Below, piece by piece: positions 42,608-51,092 of a DNA stretch of 64,000 nucleotides. The notes beneath the pieces were generated by a model, which did no database searches, was not told the origin of the DNA, and was given only the letters and a program-made list of their open reading frames with translations. Both the position numbers and the translations under genes were made by a program. Source of the stretch: JAGTQI01 sp038868115 (lineage in GTDB: Archaea > Thermoproteota > Bathyarchaeia > Bathyarchaeales > Bathycorpusculaceae); assembly GCA_038868115.1 (NCBI GenBank), contig JAWBXA010000001.1, positions 1-64,000 on the forward strand, given 5' to 3'. Each line of letters begins with the position of its first letter. The first letter of the stretch is position 1.

Positions 42608-43762
42608 ATGGTTAGTGAAAAGACGATCTTAACCGGCGTACACTTCATGAGTGGCAACATGGCATGCGCAGAAGGCGCTATTGCAGCTGGTTGCCGATTT
42701 TTTGCCGGATATCCCATAACGCCAGCCACTGAAATAGCAGAACATTTAGCAGTTAGGATGCCAAAAGTTGGTGGAATTTACATTCAAATGGAAGATGAAA
42801 TAGCCTCCATAGCCGCCGTAATAGGCGCATCCTACACTGGCTTGAAGGCCATGACAGCTACTTCTGGACCAGGCTTTAGCTTGATGCAGGAGAATATAGG
42901 CTTAGCTGCCATGACAGAAGCCCCATGCGTCATTGTTGATGTAATGCGGGGAGGCCCCAGCACTGGACAGCCAACCCTTCCCGGACAGCAGGATGTCATG
43001 CAAGCCAAATGGGGTTCTCATGGCGATTATGAGATCATTGCTTTGGCTCCTTCTTCTGTTCAGGAAATGTTTGATTTGACAATTGAGGCTTTCAACCTGG
43101 CTGAAACCTATCGCGTTCCAACATTAGTGATGGCTGACGAAGTTGTCGCTCACATGTGGGAAAAAGTTGTGATTCCACCAGCTGAGGAAATAAGGATAGT
43201 CAACCGTAAAAAGCCCAACGTGCCACCGGAAAAGTATATGCCCTTTATGCCTAGCGACGACTTGGTTCCGCCAATGGCTTGTTTCGGCGAAGGCTTCCGT
43301 TTTCATGCAACAGGTCTAACCCATGACGAGTATGGCTATCCACGCACCCAAAGCTCAGAAGTTCAAATGAGACTTGTGCAAAGGCTATGCAACAAGATAA
43401 GGAAGAACGCCGACAAAATCATCCGCGTTGAAGAGCAGATGCTGGACGATGCCGAAATAGTGATTTTTGCTTATGGGATAGTTGCAAGGGCCGCCCTAAG
43501 TGCTGTGAGAAAGGCAAGGCAGGCGGGTATGAAAGCTGGCCTTTTCCGCCCAATCACTTTATGGCCCTTCCCAGAAAGACACGTGACAAAGGCTGCTGAA
43601 AAAGCCAAAGCCATAATTGTTCCAGAAATGAACTGCGGACAAATGGTGAGGGAAGTTGAAAGAGCCGCAAAAGGAACACCGGTTTACCACATACCAATAT
43701 TAGGTGAGGAGCCGCACACACCAACAGAGATTCTTGAATTTATAAGGAGATATGGCAAATGA
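42608..43762 (+). CDS. korA: 2-oxoacid (2-oxoglutarate):ferredoxin oxidoreductase alpha subunit
   Basis: 384 aa. FFAGYPITPATEIAEHLA is the 2-oxoacid-binding YPITP motif, TATSGPGFSLMQENIGLAAM follows, and RGGPSTGQPT and GQQDVMQAKWGSHGD are typical of KorA rather than PorA. The C-terminal transketolase-like domain (VIFAYGIVARAALSAV) is present. It carries the pyrimidine and ketoacid sites. The stop overlaps korB by 4 bp. Confidence 0.94.
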   Translation: MVSEKTILTGVHFMSGNMACAEGAIAAGCRFFAGYPITPATEIAEHLAVRMPKVGGIYIQMEDEIASIAAVIGASYTGLKAMTATSGPGFSLMQENIGLAAMTEAPCVIVDVMRGGPSTGQPTLPGQQDVMQAKWGSHGDYEIIALAPSSVQEMFDLTIEAFNLAETYRVPTLVMADEVVAHMWEKVVIPPAEEIRIVNRKKPNVPPEKYMPFMPSDDLVPPMACFGEGFRFHATGLTHDEYGYPRTQSSEVQMRLVQRLCNKIRKNADKIIRVEEQMLDDAEIVIFAYGIVARAALSAVRKARQAGMKAGLFRPITLWPFPERHVTKAAEKAKAIIVPEMNCGQMVREVERAAKGTPVYHIPILGEEPHTPTEILEFIRRYGK

Positions 43763-44601
43763 CGGAAGCTGTTGACCAGCATCCTCTTTCAAAATATTTG
43801 AGAGCCGCCATGATGCCCCACATATGGTGTTCCGGATGCGGAAACGGCATAATACTTAACGCTTTTGCGCAAGCACTTAACGAGCTGCAAGCAAATCTTG
43901 ACAAGCTTGTCGTCGTTTCAGGGATAGGCTGTATTGGAAGGGCAGCTGGCTACACAAATGTTGACTCCTTCCACACAACTCATGGGCGCCCCATAGCCTT
44001 CGCAACAGGCGTTAAACTCGCAAACCCAGAGTTGGAAGTTGTCGTTATAAGCGGTGACGGTGACCTCTTCGCCATAGGAGGAAACCACTTTATACATGCC
44101 GCGAGGAGAAACATTGGAATTAAGGTGATATGCGCCAACAACTTCAACTACGGAATGACTGGCGGCCAGGTTGGACCAACAACACCACTAGACGCCTTTA
44201 CAACGACAACACCTTATGGGAACATGGAGCGCCCCTTCAACCTGATTTATTTGGCAGCGGCAGCCGGCGCCACTTATGTAGCAAGGTGGACAACCTTTCA
44301 CGTGCGGATGTTAACAACGTCCATTAAGAAGCTTTTACAAAGGAAGGGCTTCTCCTTTATAGAGGTCGTATCGCCATGTCCAGAAATTTATGGACGCCGC
44401 AATAAAATGCAAACAGGACTTGAAATGATGGAGTGGTTTAGGAAGACGTCGGTTATAGCTAACTTCTCAGACCCGGCCAAGGCAGAAATAACTCCAGAAA
44501 GAATAGTTATCGGCGAATTCGTGGACCTCCAAAAACCAACCTATGAGGAATTACTTCATAATAAAATGGCGCAAATAATGAAAGAAGGCGAAAAATGGTG
44601 A
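43759..44601 (+). CDS. korB: 2-oxoacid (2-oxoglutarate):ferredoxin oxidoreductase beta subunit
   Basis: 280 aa. WCSGCGNGI near 26-34 and GDGDLFAIGGNHFIHAARRN (the TPP GDG...N motif) are canonical, followed by NNFNYGMTGGQ. It binds thiamine diphosphate and, with KorA, decarboxylates 2-oxoglutarate to succinyl-CoA, or runs in reverse to fix CO2. It needs ferredoxin as electron carrier. Confidence 0.94.
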   Translation: MTEAVDQHPLSKYLRAAMMPHIWCSGCGNGIILNAFAQALNELQANLDKLVVVSGIGCIGRAAGYTNVDSFHTTHGRPIAFATGVKLANPELEVVVISGDGDLFAIGGNHFIHAARRNIGIKVICANNFNYGMTGGQVGPTTPLDAFTTTTPYGNMERPFNLIYLAAAAGATYVARWTTFHVRMLTTSIKKLLQRKGFSFIEVVSPCPEIYGRRNKMQTGLEMMEWFRKTSVIANFSDPAKAEITPERIVIGEFVDLQKPTYEELLHNKMAQIMKEGEKW

Positions 44602-44613
44602 GGCGTTACGCGC

Positions 44614-45153
44614 ATTGAAATAAGATTTGCAGGTTTCGGTGGGCAAGGGATAATTAAGTCTGGAATTATAGTGGCTACAGCCGCATGTATATACAGCGGA
44701 AAACATGCGGTGCAAACACAGTCTTATGGACCAGAGTCGCGTGGCGGTGCATGCCGATCCGAAGTTGTAATAGCAGATGATGAAATCGACTTCCCAAAAG
44801 TCACCGAGCCAGATATTCTAGTGGTGATGTCCCAGCACGCCTATAACGAATATGCGGAAACTGTGAAAAAGGGAGGGACGATAATACTTGACCCGGACAT
44901 GGTTCTCAACGAAAGGGAAATTGAAGGCGTAAAAGTTTTCCGCGTTCCGGCCACAAGGATAGCTGAGGGGCTTGGAAGAAGAATTGTTGCAAATGTTGTC
45001 ATGCTCGGGGCTTTTGCAGCAATAACTGGGATCGTGGACAGGGAAGCCCTAAAAGAGTCGATTAAAGCCAATGTTCCAAAGGGAACAGAGGAGTTAAACC
45101 TAAAAGCCTTTGAGATAGGCTACGAATATGGCAAAAGAGTTGTTGAAGGTTAG
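44614..45153 (+). CDS. korC: 2-oxoacid:ferredoxin oxidoreductase gamma subunit, non-canonical start
   Basis: 179 aa if it begins at ATT 44614. The N-terminal EIRFAGFGGQGIIKSG is the nucleotide-loop motif of KorC, and QTQSYGPESRGGACRSEVV follows. The first standard start in frame is GTG 44671, which would remove this motif. The upstream in-frame stop is the korB TGA at 44599, and the codons between (GGC GTT ACG CGC ATT) contain no ATG, GTG or TTG. GGTGAGG lies 10 bp before ATT. The last 4 bp overlap the convergent S3Ae gene. Confidence 0.85.
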   Translation: MEIRFAGFGGQGIIKSGIIVATAACIYSGKHAVQTQSYGPESRGGACRSEVVIADDEIDFPKVTEPDILVVMSQHAYNEYAETVKKGGTIILDPDMVLNEREIEGVKVFRVPATRIAEGLGRRIVANVVMLGAFAAITGIVDREALKESIKANVPKGTEELNLKAFEIGYEYGKRVVEG

Positions 45154-45767
45154 CTTTGCTGTTCAACCCTTTGCAGCGACACTTGCACTTGAGCCACTTG
45201 TGTCAGAAGCTTAGACTTTCTAATGCCAACATGGCGTAATGGCACAACTTTTCTTGCCTCGTTGTAAATGTCTGATGCGATTTTTCCGAGAACCATTTCT
45301 TGAACAAACTGGTCCATTGTTAGGGCGGTGCTTTTCTCCTCAACTATCTTCGCCATAATTTTACGTATGGCATGCTCCTGTGAAGTCTTTATCCTTGAAA
45401 GGGTGAACGCGCAAATCGCCACTCTAAATCTGTAACCATCTTTTGTTGAAACATTAAAGATTCCATCAACCTTTGTTGTTCTTCGTCTAACAAGACTTCT
45501 AAGGTAGTCTCTTGAATATTCATGTCCCTTAAACATGGTGCGAGCTGTTTTGCCCTCCACTTGTGTTACTTGGAAGTATAGTTTCAAGTATTGGTGAGAA
45601 AAGTCTCCGGTAATATCGTAAAGTGTTGCCTCCATGACCCTTCCAATGAGTTTTTCCGGCTCGTCTGCTGGTATCGCGCCTAACTCAACGTTTCCAAAGT
45701 ATGGTGGAGCAACCACCGTGTACCATACTTTACTGCGCCACTTATCCCTCACTTTCTTCGATGACAA
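45150..45767 (-). CDS. rps3ae: 30S ribosomal protein S3Ae (eS1)
   Basis: 205 aa, the archaeal length. WYTVVAPPYFGNVELGAIPA, then QVEGKTARTMFKGHEYSRDYLRSLVRRR and the IRKIMAKIV segment are S3Ae signatures. It is an archaeal/eukaryotic small-subunit protein near the mRNA exit. It ends the minus-strand block S15-RecJ-Pcc1-SerS-S3Ae; similar groupings are common in archaea. Confidence 0.95.
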   Translation of the reverse strand: MSSKKVRDKWRSKVWYTVVAPPYFGNVELGAIPADEPEKLIGRVMEATLYDITGDFSHQYLKLYFQVTQVEGKTARTMFKGHEYSRDYLRSLVRRRTTKVDGIFNVSTKDGYRFRVAICAFTLSRIKTSQEHAIRKIMAKIVEEKSTALTMDQFVQEMVLGKIASDIYNEARKVVPLRHVGIRKSKLLTQVAQVQVSLQRVEQQS

Positions 45768-45821
45768 GGTTAACCTCCATCCTTAATAGCGGAAAAAGTC
45801 ACATTACGAGGGTATTAAGCT

Positions 45822-47111
45822 TTACCTTTTCGGCTCTATTTTTTCTAAGCCACCTATATACTTTCTCAAAACCTCTGGAATGACAACAGAACCATCTGCT
45901 TGCTGATAGTTCTCCAGTATAGCTACAATGGTTCTTCCAGTGGCTAAAGCCGTAGAGTTAAGCGTGTGCACAAAGGCTTTTGGCGGCTCGCCCTCCTTTT
46001 CCCTGTACCTAATATTTAATCGCCTAGCCTGATAATCAGTACAGTTGCTACATGAAATTATCTCCCTGTAAGCGTTTTGAGCCGGCATCCAAACCTCAAC
46101 ATCATACTTTTTGGCGGCAACGGTTCCAATATCGCCAGTACAAACGTTCACAACGCGATATGGTAAGCCAAGTTTTTGAACAAGCTCCTCGGCATTTCTA
46201 ATGAGTTCCTCGTGGAGTTCCCAAGAGTCTTCCGGCTTGCAAAATATGAACTGTTCAACCTTGTTAAATTGGTGGGTGCGGAAAATTCCACGAGTGTCCT
46301 TGCCGTGGGCGCCCGCCTCTTTTCTAAAGTTGGGGCTTATACCTACAAATTTGATGGGCAGGTCTTTAGCCCTCAAAACTTCGTCCATAAACATTGCCGC
46401 CATTGGATGTTCTGAAGTTGCAATTAGGTACAGGTCTTCATTTTCAATTTTGTAGAGGCTTTCTTCGAAATCGCTTAGGGCGGTGACTCCCTCGTAGGGT
46501 TTACGCCTCATCATGAATGGTGGTTCTATGGGCGTGTAGCCCTTCTTAACCATCTCCTCTAATGCAAAATTTAAGAGAGCAATGTCAAGTAGAACACCTT
46601 CCCTTTTAAGGTAGAAGAATCTTGCTCCAGCAATTTTTCCAGCCCTTTCAATGTCCATTATGTCTAGGCTTAAGCCAAGCTCAATGTGGTCTTTAACTGG
46701 AAAATTAAAGCGCGGTATTTCTCCCCACGTCCTCACGGTAACATTGTCATGTTCGTCTTTGCCTATTGGAACAGAATCATGTAAAAGGTTTGGAAGCCTC
46801 ATAAGGTAATAGCGCACTTTCTCTTCATATTCGCCAACCAGTCGCTCCAAATTCACTATTTCTTTGTCTATTTCTTTAGCTTTAGAGGCCATTAGCGTGA
46901 CGTCTATGCCCTTCTTTTTAGCAGTCGCAATCTCCATTGTTATACGATTTCTCTCCTGCCGGAGGTCATTAAGCCTTGTCAAGTGCTGGCGCCAAAGCTT
47001 ATCGCAGTCAATCAGCTCATCTAGCATCTTTAAAAATTCGGGCTTGCCTCTTCTCTGCAGGTTTTCTCTTACGAGTTCTGGTTTTTCTCGAATAAGCTTT
47101 ATGTCGAGCAT
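45822..47111 (-). CDS. serS: Seryl-tRNA synthetase
   Basis: 429 aa from ATG 47111 (a TTG four codons earlier touches the Pcc1 stop). The start MLDIKLIREKPELVRENLQRRG leads into the long coiled-coil arm (about 30-100). Class II motifs follow: motif 2 FRKEAGAHGKDTRGIFRTHQF and motif 3 LNSTALATGRTIVAILENYQ. It is the common bacterial-like type, not the methanogen-specific form. It charges tRNA-Ser and supplies selenocysteine precursors where used. Confidence 0.95.
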   Translation of the reverse strand: MLDIKLIREKPELVRENLQRRGKPEFLKMLDELIDCDKLWRQHLTRLNDLRQERNRITMEIATAKKKGIDVTLMASKAKEIDKEIVNLERLVGEYEEKVRYYLMRLPNLLHDSVPIGKDEHDNVTVRTWGEIPRFNFPVKDHIELGLSLDIMDIERAGKIAGARFFYLKREGVLLDIALLNFALEEMVKKGYTPIEPPFMMRRKPYEGVTALSDFEESLYKIENEDLYLIATSEHPMAAMFMDEVLRAKDLPIKFVGISPNFRKEAGAHGKDTRGIFRTHQFNKVEQFIFCKPEDSWELHEELIRNAEELVQKLGLPYRVVNVCTGDIGTVAAKKYDVEVWMPAQNAYREIISCSNCTDYQARRLNIRYREKEGEPPKAFVHTLNSTALATGRTIVAILENYQQADGSVVIPEVLRKYIGGLEKIEPKR

Positions 47112-47123
47112 CTTAAAAACCAA

Positions 47124-47369
47124 CTATTTAAGTTTCCGCGCAGCTTTTAGAGTTTTCTCCGCCAATGATATGAAGAAAAGTAAATCATCAATTGTTGCAA
47201 TAAAAGTTTGAAGCTTCCTTCTACAATTTATTCGAGTAATAATGCTTTTGCCATCCCTTGTCGTTTCGACGGACAAGCCAAGCGGCACTTTGAAGTTATC
47301 TGGTGAAACAGCTTTTGCAACCGCCTCGGCATTTTCTACATCATCATAGTTTATTATGATTTCAGCTTC
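47124..47369 (-). CDS. pcc1: KEOPS complex subunit Pcc1
   Basis: 81 aa from TTG 47369, which has GGGGAG 4-5 bp upstream and overlaps the RecJ-like gene by 8 bp. NAEAVAKAVSPDNF followed by TRINCRRKLQTFIATIDDLLFFISLAEKTL is the Pcc1 pattern. It dimerises and binds Kae1 in the complex that makes t6A37 in tRNA. Kae1 and Bud32 are encoded 3-5 kb away on the same strand. Confidence 0.88.
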   Translation of the reverse strand, partial: EAEIIINYDDVENAEAVAKAVSPDNFKVPLGLSVETTRDGKSIITRINCRRKLQTFIATIDDLLFFISLAEKTLKAARKLK

Positions 47370-48822
47370 CAATTTTCTCCCCAGCCAATTGCTTTCCAAC
47401 AAGTTCGTTGACAAGCTTTATGAAGATTTCCACATTTCCTATTGGAACTTGGGCGCCAGCAGCCACGTTATGTCCTCCACCTTTCCCCAAACATTTTTCA
47501 GCCGCCACCTGCATGATCTCGCCGAGATTCACACCCTTGTAGGCCACTGTATCTATGGTTCTTGCCGAAACCTTTACGAGTCCTTCTTCTTTAACGTTTG
47601 CGTAAGCAATGAGGGGTTTTTCTGGGTTGGGAAGACTTGTTGTGAGAATTGATGATATGGAGCCAACAATTTTGTCGTCTATAAAGTCTTCGCCGTAAAC
47701 AACGTAAATGTTTTCCAACTCCCTTATCCTTTCAGGCTTCTCCATAATCCAGCCCAGATACCTATTAATTGTACGCCTATACTCCTCAAGGATTCTATTG
47801 GCTTCTTCCAGAGCTGTTCCCCTGTCACCCATGCAAACTGCCACACCAACACCAGGCTTATCCATGCGCCCAGCAGCATTAAGCAGAACGGCAAATTCTC
47901 TTCCATCTCTGAGCGGTGTCCAAGGCTCTTCCTTAGTGAGGGTGTAAACATATCCTATGAGATTTGAAATTTCATAATGCATTCCCTTTGAGAGCAGATA
48001 TTCCGCCAGTGCTGAGCAGAGCCTTCTCTTTTCATCTTCTGAAAGGTCTCTTAAAGCTCGCCACTTGTCACCATGTTTTGGTTTTATGTCAATGCTCGCC
48101 AGAAAAGCCAAACTCTTGTCTTCTTCTCCGCTTATGCCCGGAATAAATGGGTTTGTCGTGGATGCCAAAGTTTTGTGAATTGGACGAGTTTCCCTACCGA
48201 AGAATATTAAGTCCTTCTCAACCGTCAGCAGCCCTTGGCTCTTCGCATCTTCAACAATTTTCTCATTAAGCCCCCCAAGCATTCTCTGGTCATATTTGTC
48301 TTGCAAGTCTCCGAGCGCCCCGGCGACAGCTATTGGAGCCAAATCCATGTTTACCTTGTCCATTGCTTTAGCCACAAAATAGGCTACACCGGCGCTGCTG
48401 ATGTCCCGTGCTCCATCAATGCCAAACAAGTGAGGGTTGACGCACAAAAAATCGCCGTTCAGTTCTCCGCCAAGCTGGTGGTGGTCTAAAACAACAACCT
48501 TTATGTCTTTAGCTTTCTGTCTCAGCAAATTTGCATAATCGCTTCCAAGGTCTGTAAAAATAACCATACGAGGCTTTTCCTGCAGTATTTCTGCCACCAA
48601 TTTTTCGTCAACCCACTGAATTATCCTAATGCGGAATCTAGCGTCAAGCCTGTAAAGAGCTTTTCCAACAATGCCGGCAGCGGCGACACCATCAGCATCC
48701 AAATGCGAAAAAACATGAATATAGCCACCCTCTTTGGCAGTTTCCAAAATGTTTTTGGCAGCATCTAAGACGCTATCAAAGAATCGTGTAGTTTGCTTCT
48801 CATCCAACTCCATTTCCACCAC
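47362..48822 (-). CDS. Archaeal RecJ-like DHH phosphoesterase (GAN type)
   Basis: 486 aa. VFSHLDADGVAAAGIVG near 38-54 is motif I, VVLDHHQLGG near 110-119 is the DHH motif, and GKGGGHNVAAGAQVP near the end is the DHHA1 GGGH motif. This matches the archaeal single-strand exonuclease that binds GINS and works with the replisome. It sits between S15 and Pcc1, a classic archaeal arrangement. Confidence 0.9.
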   Translation of the reverse strand: MVEMELDEKQTTRFFDSVLDAAKNILETAKEGGYIHVFSHLDADGVAAAGIVGKALYRLDARFRIRIIQWVDEKLVAEILQEKPRMVIFTDLGSDYANLLRQKAKDIKVVVLDHHQLGGELNGDFLCVNPHLFGIDGARDISSAGVAYFVAKAMDKVNMDLAPIAVAGALGDLQDKYDQRMLGGLNEKIVEDAKSQGLLTVEKDLIFFGRETRPIHKTLASTTNPFIPGISGEEDKSLAFLASIDIKPKHGDKWRALRDLSEDEKRRLCSALAEYLLSKGMHYEISNLIGYVYTLTKEEPWTPLRDGREFAVLLNAAGRMDKPGVGVAVCMGDRGTALEEANRILEEYRRTINRYLGWIMEKPERIRELENIYVVYGEDFIDDKIVGSISSILTTSLPNPEKPLIAYANVKEEGLVKVSARTIDTVAYKGVNLGEIMQVAAEKCLGKGGGHNVAAGAQVPIGNVEIFIKLVNELVGKQLAGEKIGS

Positions 48823-48880
48823 AATGTATGCACAGTTAAAAACTTAAGGGCGATTGGGCTGATGAAGGAAATGCTCAAGT

Positions 48881-49321
48881 CTAGGCTATTGACGCTATTT
48901 TCGGCTCATATTTCCAGTTTGGGGGCAAAACACCCTCCTGTTTATAATACCGCGCAAGCTTGTGAATCTTCGCCTCCACAAGCTGCAAAGCCCTCTTATT
49001 GTGCAAGTCCTTCCTATGCTTCTCAAGATGGGCTGAAAGCCGCGCCGCCTTCTTAAGCAAGTTACCAAGGTCTTCAGGTATTGAAGGCGCAAGCTCGGCT
49101 TCCTTGAGAATTTGGGTTATGGTCTTGCCAGTTAGCGGCTTAACCAGTGGAATGGCATACTTGTCCCTCAGTATTGTTCCTATGCGGCTCGGAGGATGCC
49201 CCTCCCTTGCTAGTTTTACGACTAGGGCTTCCACTTCCTCTGGTTGGTATTTACACCAGCTTGGAGGGCGTTTGCTAACAGGCCTAGTTGAGTGGGATTT
49301 GCCCTTTTCTTGTTTTGGCAT
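48881..49321 (-). CDS. rps15: 30S ribosomal protein S15 (uS15)
   Basis: 146 aa, the archaeal/eukaryotic S13e length. RPPSWCKYQPEEVEALVVKLA at 18-38 is the archaeal N-terminal extension, GHPPSRIGTILRDKYAIP and then LSAHLEKHRKDLHNKRALQLVEAKIHKLARYYK are the rRNA-binding helices. First gene of the minus-strand translation block. Confidence 0.95.
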   Translation of the reverse strand: MPKQEKGKSHSTRPVSKRPPSWCKYQPEEVEALVVKLAREGHPPSRIGTILRDKYAIPLVKPLTGKTITQILKEAELAPSIPEDLGNLLKKAARLSAHLEKHRKDLHNKRALQLVEAKIHKLARYYKQEGVLPPNWKYEPKIASIA

Positions 49322-49431
49322 ACAATTATCCCTTTTAGTTCTGTAAGAGCGAGATCAGACGGATATTTAAGATCTTCGATGCTTCTTTCTACTTAAACTT
49401 TATTGGTAAAAAGGCGACTTAAACTGTTGGC

Positions 49432-50022
49432 CTATACCTTTAGGCTTCTATACCATTTTGCAAACTTTCGGAAGGCTTTTGCTCTATGGGAATACTTGTT
49501 TTTTTCGGCGATGCTCATTTCAGCGAAGGTTTTTAGACTGTTAGCCGGCTTAAATATTGGGTCGAAACCGAAACCGTAGTGACTTTCCCTTCGCATTTCT
49601 TTGGTTATTTCGCCTACAACTTCACCTTTAAAACATATCGGAGATTCTAGTTCCTCAGAGAAAAACGCCACCACAGACTGAAACTTTGCTCTTCTGTTTG
49701 CAGCCTTCTCCATAAGCTTCAACAAGCCTTCATTACCTACGGTCTTGTAAACGTAGGAAGAGTATGGTCCGGGAAAGCCGTTTAAGGCCTCAACAAATAG
49801 TCCGGCGTCCTCAACTATGAGGGGAAGACAGCACTGTTTAAAGGCATGGATGGCGCTTGTTTTTGCGATTTCTTCAAGGCTCTCACTTTGAATTTCTAAA
49901 GTTTTGACCTTTATCATGCCCACGGCTACTTTGTAGCGGCTTAAGATCCTTCGGGCTTCGTTGAACTTGTTAATGTTGCTTGTTGCAAAGAATACAACTT
50001 TACCCTTTAATTGGAAGCTCAT
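49432..50022 (-). CDS. rdgB: XTP/dITP pyrophosphatase (RdgB/HAM1 family)
   Basis: 196 aa from ATG 50022. FFATSNINKFNEARRIL, SLEEIAKTSAIHAF, LIVEDAGLFVEALNGFPGPYSSYVYKT and YGFGFDPIF are the family motifs. It removes ITP, XTP and dITP. A longer in-frame start at 50115 would add DPDRNILEIARLVGK, which is the relic C-terminus of the VOC gene, so it is rejected. A TATA box at 50060-50070 fits transcription starting inside that relic. Confidence 0.93.
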   Translation of the reverse strand: MSFQLKGKVVFFATSNINKFNEARRILSRYKVAVGMIKVKTLEIQSESLEEIAKTSAIHAFKQCCLPLIVEDAGLFVEALNGFPGPYSSYVYKTVGNEGLLKLMEKAANRRAKFQSVVAFFSEELESPICFKGEVVGEITKEMRRESHYGFGFDPIFKPANSLKTFAEMSIAEKNKYSHRAKAFRKFAKWYRSLKV

Positions 50023-50059
50023 GTGGTTCACGTTTCTTTCTAGCCCTTCGGCGGACACT

Positions 50060-50070
50060 AAATATATTTT
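50060..50070 (-). promoter_or_regulatory. TATA box of rdgB within a gene relic
   Basis: Minus-strand AAAAATATATT is centred about 43 bp before the rdgB ATG, giving a leader of about 18 nt. It overlaps the remains of the VOC gene. Confidence 0.45.
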
Positions 50071-50427
50071 TCCAACTAATCGGGCAATCTCTAAAATGTT
50101 TCTGTCTGGATCCATATAAGTGGCTTATTCCACCTCAAGACCCCTCGTGTAAATCCTTAACAAACTTCACGCCTTTGCTTTCAACTCGTTGCAGAGATTT
50201 TCAATAATCAATAGCGTCCACTGGAAACTCCACAGACGGTGAAATTGGAGCAACATGTTCCCTTTCTCTAGTCTTGAAATAAACCAAATCTCGACCCGCC
50301 GCACTTGAAACCAACATAACTTGGATACTTATACCTCCTTTTTTAAGCCGAGAACTTTCTCATAAAATTGTGCCGCTTTCTTCAAGTCTGAAACGCAAAA
50401 GCTTATGCACCAAACTGTTTTTATCAT
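50071..50427 (-). pseudogene. Decayed glyoxalase/VOC-family protein
   Basis: From ATG 50427 the protein reads IKTVWCISFCVSDLKKAAQF and YEKVLGLKKEV, a stop, then in other frames VGFKCGGSRFGLFQD, HVAPISPSVEFPVDAIDY, VESKGVKFVKDLHEGS, a TGA, GGISHLYG and finally DPDRNILEIARLVGK. This is the order of a VOC-superfamily (glyoxalase/dioxygenase) protein, with several stops and shifts. Its ATG is 2 bp after bud32, so it was once part of the kae1-bud32 operon. Confidence 0.8.
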
Positions 50428-50429
50428 GT

Positions 50430-51092
50430 TTATTCACCTCTTCTTTCGGTTACGTAGCGCCCTCTCCTCTCTATTTCCCTTATTTTATCTAAAACGTTTT
50501 TCACCTCGCCCGCCTCTATAACACTTGCATAACCCTCAACTATAGCGCTAAAACATTTTTCAGCGAACCGGAAATGGGTGCTTCGCAAAGCTCTCTTCAT
50601 AAGGTGTAAATCCACACCCCTTGCTTCAAGCTCGCGTGTTTTTTCGCCAAGTCCAAAATCCACAAAAAAGATTTTTCCTTCAAAAGTGTAAATCATATTG
50701 GATGTTGTTAAGTCGCCGTGAATTATCCCGTTTTTGTGCAATTTACCAATCAACTCGCCTATTTTGCGGCACAATGTCTGCCTTTCGCTTTCGGAAACTT
50801 TAGCCAACAACTGTTTTACTTGTTCCCCCTCGATAAACTCCATTATTATTGTGGCGTTTTTTGCATCAACCAAATAGATTGTTGGTGTGGGCACGCCAGC
50901 CTTTTTCGCTTCATGCATCAGCTGGGGCTCATGGATTGTTCTATAGGCTCTTATTTGTTCGTCTAAAGCTGGAACTCTGTACTTTTTTGGCAAGCGCCTC
51001 TTCATTATTACTTTTCTACCGTGCCAATCCGCGAGGTATAGGCATGCCTCAGCCCCTTTCTTAATTAGCCTCAGCTGATTTATTTTACCCAA
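50430..51092 (-). CDS. bud32: KEOPS kinase/ATPase Bud32
   Basis: 220 aa small kinase. KKGAEACLYLADW is the glycine-poor nucleotide loop, VIMKRRLPKKYR has the Lys, IIHGDLTTSNMIY is the catalytic loop (HGDLTTSN) and FVDFGLGE is the DFG. It acts as an ATPase of KEOPS for t6A synthesis. It overlaps the end of kae1 by 13 bp; the two are separate genes here, not fused as in several euryarchaea. Confidence 0.94.
   Translation of the reverse strand: MGKINQLRLIKKGAEACLYLADWHGRKVIMKRRLPKKYRVPALDEQIRAYRTIHEPQLMHEAKKAGVPTPTIYLVDAKNATIIMEFIEGEQVKQLLAKVSESERQTLCRKIGELIGKLHKNGIIHGDLTTSNMIYTFEGKIFFVDFGLGEKTRELEARGVDLHLMKRALRSTHFRFAEKCFSAIVEGYASVIEAGEVKNVLDKIREIERRGRYVTERRGE

Noticed and set aside
50023..50115. 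N-terminal extension of RdgB starting DPDRNILEIARLVGK
   Set aside because: It matches the C-terminus of a VOC-family protein whose remains fill the upstream gap; the TATA box lies after it and the family start is at 50022.
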